A DNA stretch of 64,000 nt from contig NZ_LZHZ01000063.1 in the NCBI RefSeq assembly GCF_001667505.1, forward strand, positions 186,001 through 250,000. Reading direction: 5' to 3'. This DNA is from Mycobacterium sp. ACS1612 (GTDB lineage Bacteria > Actinomycetota > Actinomycetes > Mycobacteriales > Mycobacteriaceae). The notes below the pieces were generated by a model that worked only from the letters and a program-made list of their open reading frames with translations, searched no databases and had not been told where the DNA came from. Position 1 is the first letter of the stretch; each line of letters opens with the position of its first letter. Both the position numbers and the translations under genes were made by a program. This document shows, one piece after another, positions 44,225-52,174 of this stretch.

Positions 44225-45574
44225 ATGGCTACCGATCTGTATTCGCAAATCGTTCACTCGGCGCCCGGATCGTTCCTCGCCAAGCAGCTCGGCATCCCGC
44301 AGCCGGAGACGCTGCGCCGGTACAAGCCCGGCGACCAGCCGCTGGCGGGCACCCTGCTGATCGGCGGGGAGGGACGCGTCGTCGAGCCCCTGCGTGCCGC
44401 GCTGGCCGAGGACTACGACGTGGTGTCGGACAACCTCGGCGGCCGCTGGGCCGACTCGTTCGGCGGGCTGGTGTTCGACGCCACCGGCATCACCGAGCCC
44501 GCGGGGCTCAAGGCGTTGTACAAGTTCTTCACGCCGCTGCTGCGCAACCTCGGGGCCTCCGGGCGCATCGTCGTGATCGGCACGACACCCGATGACGTCG
44601 GCGGACATGAGCGCGTGGCGCAGCGGGCGCTCGAGGGGTTCACCCGGTCGCTGGCCAAGGAGACGCGGCGCGGCGCCACGGTCAACCTGGTGTACCTGTC
44701 GCCGGAGGCCAAGCCCGCGGCGACGGGGCTGGAGTCGACGGTGCGGTTCATCCTGTCCGGCAAGTCGGCCTACGTCGACGGGCAGGTGTTCCGGGTGGGC
44801 GCGGCCGACGCGGCGCCGCCCGCCGACTGGGACAAGCCGCTGGACGGCAAGGTGGCGATCGTGACGGGTGCGGCACGGGGCATCGGCGCAACCATCGCGG
44901 AGGTGTTCGCGCGCGACGGCGCACGCGTGCTCTGCATCGACGTGGAAAGCGCCGCCGAACCGCTCGGTGTCACCGCGACGAAGGTCGGCGGCACCGCGCT
45001 CACCCTGGACGTCACCGCCGACGATGCAGTCGACAAGATCGCTGAGCACCTGCGCGAGAACTACGATGGTCGCGCCGACATCCTGGTCAACAACGCGGGT
45101 ATCACCCGGGACAAGCTGCTGGCCAACATGGACGAGGCGCGCTGGGATTCCGTGATCGCGGTGAATCTGCTTGCGCCGCTTCGGCTCACCGAGGGCATGG
45201 TGGCCAACGGCAGCCTCGCCGAGGGTGGCCGGGTGATCGGGCTGTCGTCGATGGCGGGCATCGCGGGCAACCGCGGACAGACCAACTATGCGGCCACCAA
45301 GGCGGGCATGATCGGGCTGACGGACACGCTCTCGGCGGAGTACGCGGACAAGGGAATCACCGTCAACGCGGTGGCGCCCGGTTTCATCGAAACGAAGATG
45401 ACCGAGGCGATTCCACTGGCCACGCGTGAGGTGGGTCGTCGGCTCAACTCCCTGTACCAGGGCGGGCAACCGGTCGACGTCGCCGAGACCATCGCGTACT
45501 TCGCCAGCCCCGCTTCGAACGCCGTCACCGGGAACACTGTCCGGGTGTGCGGCCAGGCGTGGTTGGGGGCGTGA
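44225..45574 (+). CDS. fabG4: High-molecular-weight 3-oxoacyl reductase FabG4
   Basis: 449 residues, twice a normal FabG. The N-terminal ~200 residues form a degenerate flavodoxin-like Rossmann domain (TLLIGGEGRVVEPLRAAL). The C-terminal SDR ketoreductase domain shows VAIVTGAARGIGATIAE, NNAG (ILVNNAGITRDKLL) and the catalytic S/Y/K set in LSSMAGIAGNRGQTNYAATKAG. M. tuberculosis FabG4 (Rv0242c) reduces 3-oxoacyl-CoA/ACP using NADH. The stop is one base before the GTG of htdX, so the two are co-translated. A perfect palindrome lies immediately upstream. Confidence 0.96.
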   Translation: MATDLYSQIVHSAPGSFLAKQLGIPQPETLRRYKPGDQPLAGTLLIGGEGRVVEPLRAALAEDYDVVSDNLGGRWADSFGGLVFDATGITEPAGLKALYKFFTPLLRNLGASGRIVVIGTTPDDVGGHERVAQRALEGFTRSLAKETRRGATVNLVYLSPEAKPAATGLESTVRFILSGKSAYVDGQVFRVGAADAAPPADWDKPLDGKVAIVTGAARGIGATIAEVFARDGARVLCIDVESAAEPLGVTATKVGGTALTLDVTADDAVDKIAEHLRENYDGRADILVNNAGITRDKLLANMDEARWDSVIAVNLLAPLRLTEGMVANGSLAEGGRVIGLSSMAGIAGNRGQTNYAATKAGMIGLTDTLSAEYADKGITVNAVAPGFIETKMTEAIPLATREVGRRLNSLYQGGQPVDVAETIAYFASPASNAVTGNTVRVCGQAWLGA

Positions 45575-45575
45575 C

Positions 45576-46418
45576 GTGACGCAGCCGTCGGGGTTGATGA
45601 ATCTGGTGCGTGCCGCGGCGGGCGCACTGCCGTTCGTGCCGCGCGGCGACACACTTCCCGAACGCACGTTGAGTGTCGACGAGCTGAGCATCGATCCGGA
45701 AAACGTTGCGGCGTACGCCAACGTGACGGGGTTGCAGTTCGGTGATGCGGTGCCGCTGACCTATCCGTTCGCGTTGACGTTCCCGACCGTGATGGCGCTG
45801 GTAACCGGGTTCGACTTCCCGTTCGCCGCAATGGGTTCGGTGCACATCGAGAACCACATCACGCAGTACCGGCCGATCCTGGTGACCGATACCGTGTCGG
45901 CGCAGGTGCACGCCGAGAATCTGCGTGAGCACCGGCGCGGGTTGCTGGTGGACATCGTCACGGATGTGAAGGTCGGCAACGAGCAGGCGTGGCATCAGGT
46001 GACGACGTTCCTGCATCAGCAGAAGACGAGCCTGTCCGACGAGCCCAAGCCGCCGCCGCAGAAGCAGCCCAAGCCCGGTCCGCCGAACGCGGTGCTGCGC
46101 ATCGCGCCGGGGCAGATCCGGCACTACGCGTCGGTCGGAGGGGATCACAACCCGATCCACACCAACCCGATCGCCGCGAAGTTGTTCGGGTTCCCGACAG
46201 TGATTGCACACGGAATGTTCAGCGCCGCTGCGGTTTTGGCGAATATCGAGGGCCAGCTGCCGGATGCGGTGAAGTATTCGGTGCGGTTCGCCAAGCCGGT
46301 GGTGCTGCCCGCGCAGGCCGGTCTGTATGTCGACCGCATCTCCGACGGGTGGCAGTTGACACTGCGCAACCTGAAGAAGGGCGATCCGCACCTGACGGGA
46401 ACGGTGACGGCGCTATAG
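45576..46418 (+). CDS. htdX: 3-hydroxyacyl thioester dehydratase HtdX
   Basis: 280 residues from GTG 45576, the start that gives the same N-terminus (TQPSGL) and length as M. tuberculosis HtdX (Rv0241c). It is a double hot-dog protein: the N-terminal half-fold (LTYPFALTFPTVMALVTGFDFPF) lacks catalytic residues. The C-terminal half has the hydratase-2 motif YASVGGDHNPIHTNPIAAKLFGF and then VIAHGM. It interconverts (R)-3-hydroxyacyl and enoyl thioesters and would work with FabG4. It overlaps the convergent L,D-transpeptidase-like gene by six bases. Confidence 0.95.
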   Translation: MTQPSGLMNLVRAAAGALPFVPRGDTLPERTLSVDELSIDPENVAAYANVTGLQFGDAVPLTYPFALTFPTVMALVTGFDFPFAAMGSVHIENHITQYRPILVTDTVSAQVHAENLREHRRGLLVDIVTDVKVGNEQAWHQVTTFLHQQKTSLSDEPKPPPQKQPKPGPPNAVLRIAPGQIRHYASVGGDHNPIHTNPIAAKLFGFPTVIAHGMFSAAAVLANIEGQLPDAVKYSVRFAKPVVLPAQAGLYVDRISDGWQLTLRNLKKGDPHLTGTVTAL

Positions 46419-47063
46419 CGACGGGCTTCCGACGCCGATGGTGATCACCGGCGACGCCGACGGGTCGAGCCAGTTCAACACGGAGCGCATGTCGTCGCGG
46501 CTGATGGCCACGCAACCCCAGGTGGGGCTGCCGTCGGTGACGTGCAAGAAGATTCCGGAGACGCGGCCCGCAATGCGTTGCGGATTCACCGCGATGTTGA
46601 CCGCGTAGTCGTAGACAGGCCCGGAGTCGTAGAGGTTCTCGGCGATCGACGAGGGACTGCCGGAGCGGCGCACGTGGGTGTTGTAGCTGGGTGATCGGGC
46701 GTCCTCGTCCCACCAATCCTGTTCGGTGGCTTGGAAGTAGGGCATCTTCGTGCCCGGGTTGGGTTGTCGGCCGAAGGCCTGATCGAACCTGAACGTCCCG
46801 ACGGGTGTGCGGTGTACCCCGTCGGCGGGGGCGCCGACACCGAGTTCGCCGACTTTGGCGGGCACCGGGCCCAGCACGACTTTCCACTGCTGGCCGACGC
46901 GTTGGTAGGCGGTCAGGGTTCCTGTGGTGGCGTGTGCCGCAGGCACGCCGACGACGATCCACTGGGCGGGTTGGCCAGCGGGATCCGCAGCCGCGGGCGC
47001 GGCAAGGGGAAGGGTGAGAATAGTCAGAGCCAGTCCCAGCCACAGTGTCTTGGCGAACCTCAC
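46413..47063 (-). CDS. Secreted L,D-transpeptidase-like (YkuD/COG3786) protein
   Basis: 216 residues from GTG 47063, overlapping the stop of the preceding small gene (GTGA). Signal peptide with cleavage near residue 27 (APAAADP). The YkuD-type domain contains H174 (FLHVTDG) and the Cys motif T-W-G-C184-V-A. Classical L,D-transpeptidases have S/T-H-G-C; here the first His is Trp, which is typical of the COG3786 branch rather than of LdtMt1-5. It probably acts on peptidoglycan or a related peptide in the cell wall, but cross-linking activity cannot be assumed. Confidence 0.85.
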   Translation of the reverse strand: MRFAKTLWLGLALTILTLPLAAPAAADPAGQPAQWIVVGVPAAHATTGTLTAYQRVGQQWKVVLGPVPAKVGELGVGAPADGVHRTPVGTFRFDQAFGRQPNPGTKMPYFQATEQDWWDEDARSPSYNTHVRRSGSPSSIAENLYDSGPVYDYAVNIAVNPQRIAGRVSGIFLHVTDGSPTWGCVAISRDDMRSVLNWLDPSASPVITIGVGSPSL

Positions 47064-47218
47064 AAGGGCGGCATCTTCGCCGACAACCAGTCGTTGATGG
47101 CGTCTTGGCCGATCTGGTGAGCTTGCACGGCTTGTGATGCCGACCTCGGCTGCCCGGTGCTGTCGAAGTGCGACTGCAATACGCTGAGGATCGCGCTGTA
47201 CAGGTCCTTGTCGGTCAC
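47060..47218 (-). CDS. 52-residue protein coupled to the L,D-transpeptidase-like gene
   Basis: Small gene with GTG start at 47218, preceded by GAGAGGAAGCA. The stop overlaps the start of the YkuD-like gene by four bases, so translation is coupled. The product is a soluble, mostly helical peptide (KDLYSAILSVLQSHFDSTGQPRS in part; then ASQAVQAHQIGQDAINDWL) with no signal peptide, cysteine or known motif. The frame is open further upstream, but that part has no ribosome binding site and a composition unlike a protein. Function is unknown; the coupling suggests a regulatory or chaperone-like role for its neighbour, or only a translational lead. Confidence 0.6.
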   Translation of the reverse strand: MTDKDLYSAILSVLQSHFDSTGQPRSASQAVQAHQIGQDAINDWLSAKMPPL

Positions 47219-47632
47219 TGCTTCCTCTCGTCCGCCATGGAGCTTCCGTCGCATTCTTGCGATGCGACGTGTCGCTGAAGGCAAGCTCCGATAACGATTC
47301 GACGGCGAGGAAAAGCACTTGTCATTTTGCCCACGTAGCGAGCGACAACACGCCGTGTCGATCAGTTGTCGCTCAGTACGCGGGCAATTTCGCCGGCCTA
47401 CCCTCGGGCCGTGTCGGCCGCGAACGCATCCGCGGCCGCCCGTCGTGTTCACCACCTCGACCGCGAACACCGGAACCTGTTGCATTCCTTCCGTACTGAC
47501 CACCAGCACCCCTCGGCGCCACGCGTGACCGCCAACAATCCCGCCGCCGTACCCGCGGCCGTACCCGCCGCCGTCATCCGCATCTGTTCGACCAACGCGC
47601 TCCCATACAGACGACCGATGTGATGATGACGT
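47219..47632. other. 414-bp region without a convincing gene
   Basis: This holds the minus-strand upstream region of the small gene and the space after the ABC exporter stop. Short open frames on the plus strand lack ribosome binding sites. A GC-rich run at about 47546-47580 repeats GCCGTACCCGC two to three times. I see no RNA gene or clear operator. Confidence 0.5.
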
Positions 47633-49453
47633 TCATCGGTACACCAGATCCGGGTCGACGTTCTGCGCCTCGTACAAGCGCTTGTACAGCCCGCCCGCCG
47701 CCATCAGCGTGCGGTGATCGCCCACCTGCGCGATGCGCCCGTTCTCGAGCACCAGAATCCGATCCGCCACGGCGGCAATGAAATCCATGTCATGGCTGAT
47801 CACCACACACGTCCGGTCGCGGGCATAGTCACGAATCACGCTGGTCAGCCTGGCTCGTTGGTCAGCGTCGAGATTCTCCGTCGGCTCGTCCAGCAGCAAC
47901 ACCTCGGGTTTACGTAACAGGCAGCGCGCCAACGCGATCAGGCGCTTCTGCCCGCCGGACGGCACCTGCACATCCATCACCGTGTCATAGCCGTCGCGCA
48001 TCTTCATCGGATCGGTGATGACCTCGTGCACATGCGCCTGCCTGCAAGCCTCCTCGACATCGGCGTCGGTCGCGTCCGGGCGTGCCAGTCGAATGTTCTC
48101 CCGGATCGTGTCTTTGGTGAAGAACGGGAACTGCGCGAGCTTGGACACCTGGCCGCGCAACGACGCGATGGTGACACCTGTGACGTCGTGTCCGTCGAGC
48201 AATATCCGTCCGCCCTGCGGCTCCAGGAATCGCAGCAGCAGGTTGAACACCGTCGACTTGCCCGACCCGATGCCACCCACGAGCGCCACCGTCTCACCCT
48301 CGCTGATCGAGAACGACAACCCGTCCAGCACGGCATGTTCCGGGCTGTAGCCGAACGTCACGTCCTCGAACACGACGTTGCCGTGTACCTCACCGATCGG
48401 GGTGGCGCCGGCACGATCCGAAACCGTCGGGCGGGTGTCGAGCAACTCGTACGTCGACCTCGCGCTCGGCAGCACCGACTGGTAGGTGGTGTAGGCGCCC
48501 ATCACCCGTTGCGCGGCAAAGAACATCGTCGGGACCATCCCCGCGAACACCATCAGGCCCGCGAACGTCAAACCGAAGCTCGCACTGAAGCCCACGCCGA
48601 CAACCAACACCACCACCGTGCTGAGGGCGACGAAAACCTGAGACCCGTTGGCGGTGGCCTGCATCCAGACCACACTCGACGCGTCGCTCTTCGCCGCCGC
48701 CTCCGACGCCTGGCGAAATCGCCTGCTGCGGATCGGCTCCGCATTGAACGTCTGGATCTCGGCGATCCCGTTCACCGTCTGCTCGAGCTCTGCAGACATC
48801 AACCGATCCGCGTTGATCACCCGCTGTACCGCGGCCTGCACATGGCGGCCCGCGAACCTCAGCGTCACCAACGCCAACGGCGTGAGCGCCAGCGCGGCGA
48901 TCGTCATCTGCCACGAGATGGCCAGCAGATAAGCCACTGCCACCGCAAGCACCAGCGCATCGATCAGGGGAGCCAGCAGGCAGTCCATCAAAAGCCGTTG
49001 CACGCCAGCCGATTCCACCGTCACGCGGGGTATCAGCGCACCGCTGCTTGACCCGGCGAAGAAGTCCAGCGACAGCGTCTGGATGTGGTCGTGCACCCGC
49101 TGCCTAATGTCGGTGACGAGTATCCGCTGTGCCTTCACCCGCACCGCCGCGTTCACCAGATACATGAACTGGGTGAGCAGCAGCGACGCGCCCCATGTCG
49201 CGAGCAGTACCGCGAACGGCACCGGACCCGCCAGCGACGCCAGCAGGCCGTCCTCGCGGGCGACCAGCGGACCCCGCAAATCCCATACGCCGCTGAGGTT
49301 TCCGCTGGCGCCCGCGTCGGCGACGACCTGCATCATGGGCCCGAATGCAGCGGCAGTGACGTAGGGCAGCGCCGAGGCGATCACCCCGAGCACCAGCAGG
49401 GCCACGATCAGCCCACGCACCGACCGCAACAGGCCCAGGCTGCGCCACACCAC
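47633..49453 (-). CDS. ABC exporter, fused permease and ATPase
   Basis: 606 residues, half-transporter. Residues ~1-330 form the type-1 exporter membrane domain with six helices. Residues ~355-595 form the ATPase: Walker A GGIGSGKST (393-401), Q-loop AQFPFF, signature V-P-S-G-G-Q (497-502, with Pro in place of the usual Leu), Walker B LLLDEP (519-524), D-loop ENLD and H-loop H554. It should act as a homodimer, exporting a lipid or drug-like substrate. It begins 9 bp after the TetR gene stop on the same strand, so the repressor and the pump are likely co-transcribed. The substrate is unknown. Confidence 0.92.
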   Translation of the reverse strand: MVWRSLGLLRSVRGLIVALLVLGVIASALPYVTAAAFGPMMQVVADAGASGNLSGVWDLRGPLVAREDGLLASLAGPVPFAVLLATWGASLLLTQFMYLVNAAVRVKAQRILVTDIRQRVHDHIQTLSLDFFAGSSSGALIPRVTVESAGVQRLLMDCLLAPLIDALVLAVAVAYLLAISWQMTIAALALTPLALVTLRFAGRHVQAAVQRVINADRLMSAELEQTVNGIAEIQTFNAEPIRSRRFRQASEAAAKSDASSVVWMQATANGSQVFVALSTVVVLVVGVGFSASFGLTFAGLMVFAGMVPTMFFAAQRVMGAYTTYQSVLPSARSTYELLDTRPTVSDRAGATPIGEVHGNVVFEDVTFGYSPEHAVLDGLSFSISEGETVALVGGIGSGKSTVFNLLLRFLEPQGGRILLDGHDVTGVTIASLRGQVSKLAQFPFFTKDTIRENIRLARPDATDADVEEACRQAHVHEVITDPMKMRDGYDTVMDVQVPSGGQKRLIALARCLLRKPEVLLLDEPTENLDADQRARLTSVIRDYARDRTCVVISHDMDFIAAVADRILVLENGRIAQVGDHRTLMAAGGLYKRLYEAQNVDPDLVYR

Positions 49454-49462
49454 TCGGCGAGC

Positions 49463-50086
49463 CTAGTTTGACGCCACCGCCTGCGTGTCCTTATCGGACG
49501 GCGTGCCTTTCAGGCCACGCCAGAACAGGTTGATCATCAACTCGGCGGCCTCGTTCACGTCGGCGTCCCCGGTGCTGACCCTGGTGGCCACCGCCTCACC
49601 GGCACCCACCAACGCGACGGCCATCATGTCGAAATCGGTGTCCGGTTCCGGATGGCGGGTGCCCGACCGCAGCAGCCTGCCGACCAGATCGATGATGCGT
49701 TCGCGACCCTCGCGTACGGTGTGGGCGAACGCCTGCGAGCTGGTGGCCTGGTTGTAGAGCACCATCCAGGACGCCCGGTTCGAGTCGATGTATGTCAGGA
49801 ACGCGAGAACAGCGTTGCGCAGCAGGTCCTTTGGACTCTGCGAGAAGTCGATCTTGCTTCGCACGTCTTCGACGAACCGCGTCAACTCGCGGTCAAGGCA
49901 TGCGCCGAACAGTTCTTCCTTCGAGCCGTAATACAGATACAGCATCGGTTTGGAGATCTCGGCCTCGGCGGCGATCGCGTCCATCGACGTCTCGTGATAG
50001 CCGTTGACAGAGAAGATCTGCACCGCGGCGTCGAGCATCTGCTGTTCGCGCACGGCGCGCGGCAAACGCTTGGTGCCTCCGGCCAT
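49463..50086 (-). CDS. TetR family regulator (Rv0238-like)
   Basis: 207 residues. The N-terminal helix-turn-helix (about residues 12-58) reads REQQMLDAAVQIFSVNGYHETSMDAIAAEAEISKPMLYLYYGSKEEL in part, ending with the typical YxYYGSKEELF. The C-terminal ligand domain is helical (LLRNAVLAFLTYIDSN; GAGEAVATRVSTGDADVNEAAELMI in part). The ATG abuts the palindrome TTACTC-AA-GAGTAA, so there is no room for a ribosome binding site. The transcript is probably leaderless and directly repressed by the protein itself. The same palindrome in the fadA2-fabG4 gap indicates that it also governs fatty-acid genes. It is followed by an ABC exporter gene. Confidence 0.92.
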   Translation of the reverse strand: MAGGTKRLPRAVREQQMLDAAVQIFSVNGYHETSMDAIAAEAEISKPMLYLYYGSKEELFGACLDRELTRFVEDVRSKIDFSQSPKDLLRNAVLAFLTYIDSNRASWMVLYNQATSSQAFAHTVREGRERIIDLVGRLLRSGTRHPEPDTDFDMMAVALVGAGEAVATRVSTGDADVNEAAELMINLFWRGLKGTPSDKDTQAVASN

Positions 50087-50099
50087 TACTCAAGAGTAA
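50086..50099. promoter_or_regulatory. TetR autoregulatory operator
   Basis: TTACTC-AA-GAGTAA, a perfect 14-bp palindrome overlapping the first base of the TetR ATG. It matches the core of the palindrome at 44200-44215. Confidence 0.75.
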
Positions 50100-50120
50100 G
50101 CAATAGCCGACGATTCAGCG

Positions 50121-51293
50121 TCAACAGCGCGCATTGGGGCCCTTCAGCGCCGCCATCCGCAGCACCGACGCATCCACCTGCGCCTGCGTCAACTCACCCG
50201 CGGACAGCGCCTTCTCCAACCGGTCCAGCACCGCGGGGACTTCGTCGGTGGTCACCCACAGCGCAACATCGGCACCGGCCTGCAACCCACGCAGGGCCGC
50301 TTCAGCAACGCCCATCCGGTCGCTGATCGCCTGCATGCTCGACAGGTCGTCGGTGAACACCGGGCCGCCGAACGGCGGGCCGCCGTAGTCGCCCGACCGC
50401 AGCAGCGCGTACGCTGCCGGGCTCAGGCTGGCCGGGTCGCTGCCGGTGAGGCCGGGCACCTCGATGTGGCCGACCATCACGCCGACGGGGCCCTGCGTGG
50501 TCAGCGTGCGATACGGAATCAAGTCGTTGGCCTGCAGGTCCGCCAGCGGCGGGGTCGTCACGCTGCCCGTGTGGGTGTCCCCGGACCCGTGGCCGTGGCC
50601 GGGAAAGTGCTTGAGCACCGGCAGCAGCCCGGCGTCGCGCAGGCCGCGTGCATACGCGCCCGCGTAGTCGGTCACGGTGGTGGGGTCGGCACCGAACGAG
50701 CGGTCGCCGATCACGGTGTCGTCGGGGGCGTTCGTGACGTCGGCGACCGGCGCGAAATCGATGGTGATGCCCAGCTTGCGCATCGCCTGGCCGCGCTCGA
50801 GGGCGATCTTGTACACCTCGTCGGGGGTGTGGCTGGCTGCCAGCACCCGGGCCGACGGCTGGGCGCCGATCAGCGATGAGAGCCGGGACACCCGGCCGCC
50901 CTCCTCGTCGACGCTGACGGCGAGCGGCAGCGGACCAGTCTCGGTGATGCTGGGCAGCGTTCCGTCGGACAACATCGACAGGTCGGTCCAGCTGCCGATG
51001 AAAACGCCGCCGACGTGATGGTTCTCCACCACCGCGCGTGCGTCCGCGGCGCCGGTGACGCCGACCATCAGCAGCTGTGCGAGCTTGTCGCGGTTGGTCA
51101 TGCTGGCCAGCAGCGCGGCCCCGTCGCCGCAGGCCGGCGGCACAGGTTCGGCGGCGGGTGCGGGCGCGCCGGTCGCGGCCATGGTCGGAGCGGACGTCGG
51201 CGACGGTTTGACCGGCTGCTGCGCGGGCGTCGAGCAGGCCGCCACCACCAGGGACAGCGCCGCCAGGACCAAATGTCGACGAGGCAAGGCCAT
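50121..51293 (-). CDS. lpqI: Beta-N-acetylglucosaminidase lipoprotein LpqI (GH3, NagZ-like)
   Basis: 390 residues. Signal peptide with lipobox VVAAC (Cys20), then a Pro/Thr/Ala-rich linker to about residue 55. The GH3 domain shows PLPLAVSVDEEGGRVSRL, the NagZ signature KHFPGHGHGSGDTHTG with the acid/base His-Asp pair, and the nucleophile region GPVFTDDLSSMQA. LpqI removes GlcNAc from peptidoglycan fragments during cell-wall recycling at the cell surface. The gene is divergent from the patatin gene and lies upstream of the TetR gene on the same strand (34 bp). Confidence 0.95.
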   Translation of the reverse strand: MALPRRHLVLAALSLVVAACSTPAQQPVKPSPTSAPTMAATGAPAPAAEPVPPACGDGAALLASMTNRDKLAQLLMVGVTGAADARAVVENHHVGGVFIGSWTDLSMLSDGTLPSITETGPLPLAVSVDEEGGRVSRLSSLIGAQPSARVLAASHTPDEVYKIALERGQAMRKLGITIDFAPVADVTNAPDDTVIGDRSFGADPTTVTDYAGAYARGLRDAGLLPVLKHFPGHGHGSGDTHTGSVTTPPLADLQANDLIPYRTLTTQGPVGVMVGHIEVPGLTGSDPASLSPAAYALLRSGDYGGPPFGGPVFTDDLSSMQAISDRMGVAEAALRGLQAGADVALWVTTDEVPAVLDRLEKALSAGELTQAQVDASVLRMAALKGPNARC

Positions 51294-51346
51294 GCCGCCA
51301 TGCTGTCATGCGCGGCAAGCGGCTGCGTGGTGGGTATTCCTGCGAC

Positions 51347-52174
51347 ATGTCAGGCCACGCGTTCGTGCTGGGCGGCGGCGGTCTACTCGGCGCCGCCGAA
51401 GCAGGCATGGCCAGTGCGCTGCTGGATGCGGGTGTGCGACCCGACGTGGTGTGCGGCACCTCGGTAGGGGCGATCAACGGTGCGGCCCTCGCCGCGGATC
51501 CGACGCCAGCCGGTGCGCGGCAGTTGATGACGTTCTGGGAGGCGCTGCCCGACGAGGGTGCCCTCGACGGGTCGGTGCTGCGGCGGGCCGCCGAGGTGGT
51601 GCGCCGCAGGACGTCCCTGCACGGCAACGGTGAACTTCGCCGGCTGTTGCACGAATACCTGCCTGCCCGAACGTTCGAAGAGCTCGCCGTGCCGTTCGAA
51701 TGCGTCGCCGCCAGCATCGAGCAGGCCCGCGAACACTGGTTCAACAGCGGCGACCTGATCGAACCGGTGTTGGCCTCGTGCGCGCTGCCAGGCGTTTTTC
51801 CGCCCGTGCGGATAGGCGACCAGCACTACTTCGATGGCGGCCTGGTCAACAGCATTCCGCTGAATCGGGCGGTGCAACACGGCGCGGACACGATCTGGGT
51901 GTTGCACGTCGGCCGGCTCGAAGAGGACCTCGCGCCGCCGCGGTTCCTGTGGGAGGTCGGCTTCACCGCGTTTGAGATCTCCCGCAGGCACCGGTTCCAC
52001 AGCGATCTCGAGCGGGTGGGGCCCGGCGTCACCGTCCACGTTCTGCCGAGCGGGTTGCCGCAGCGCCAAGCCGCGACTTGGTCGAACCTGCGCTACCGCG
52101 ATACCCGGCGCATCGCACGGCGGGCCCAGCTGGCCTACCAAGCGACCAAGGACTATCTGGAGGCGTTGCGATGA
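51347..52174 (+). CDS. Patatin-like phospholipase
   Basis: 275 residues from MSGHAFVLGGGG; an in-frame start 13 codons upstream is less likely because the oxyanion loop normally begins within the first ten residues. Patatin motifs are the oxyanion GGGG (residues 9-12), nucleophile G37-T-S39-V-G41 and catalytic Asp163 in the DGG motif (HYFDGGLVNSIPL). The enzyme should hydrolyse acyl esters of phospholipids or other lipids at the cytoplasmic membrane. The stop overlaps the ATG of the following acyltransferase gene, so a lipid hydrolase and a lipid acyltransferase are made together. Confidence 0.93.
   Translation: MSGHAFVLGGGGLLGAAEAGMASALLDAGVRPDVVCGTSVGAINGAALAADPTPAGARQLMTFWEALPDEGALDGSVLRRAAEVVRRRTSLHGNGELRRLLHEYLPARTFEELAVPFECVAASIEQAREHWFNSGDLIEPVLASCALPGVFPPVRIGDQHYFDGGLVNSIPLNRAVQHGADTIWVLHVGRLEEDLAPPRFLWEVGFTAFEISRRHRFHSDLERVGPGVTVHVLPSGLPQRQAATWSNLRYRDTRRIARRAQLAYQATKDYLEALR

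Noticed and set aside
47366..47623. 85-codon plus-strand frame in the 414-bp gap
   Set aside because: No ribosome binding site, partly made of a GC-rich repeat (AAVPAAVPAAV), and opposite the upstream region of a minus-strand gene.
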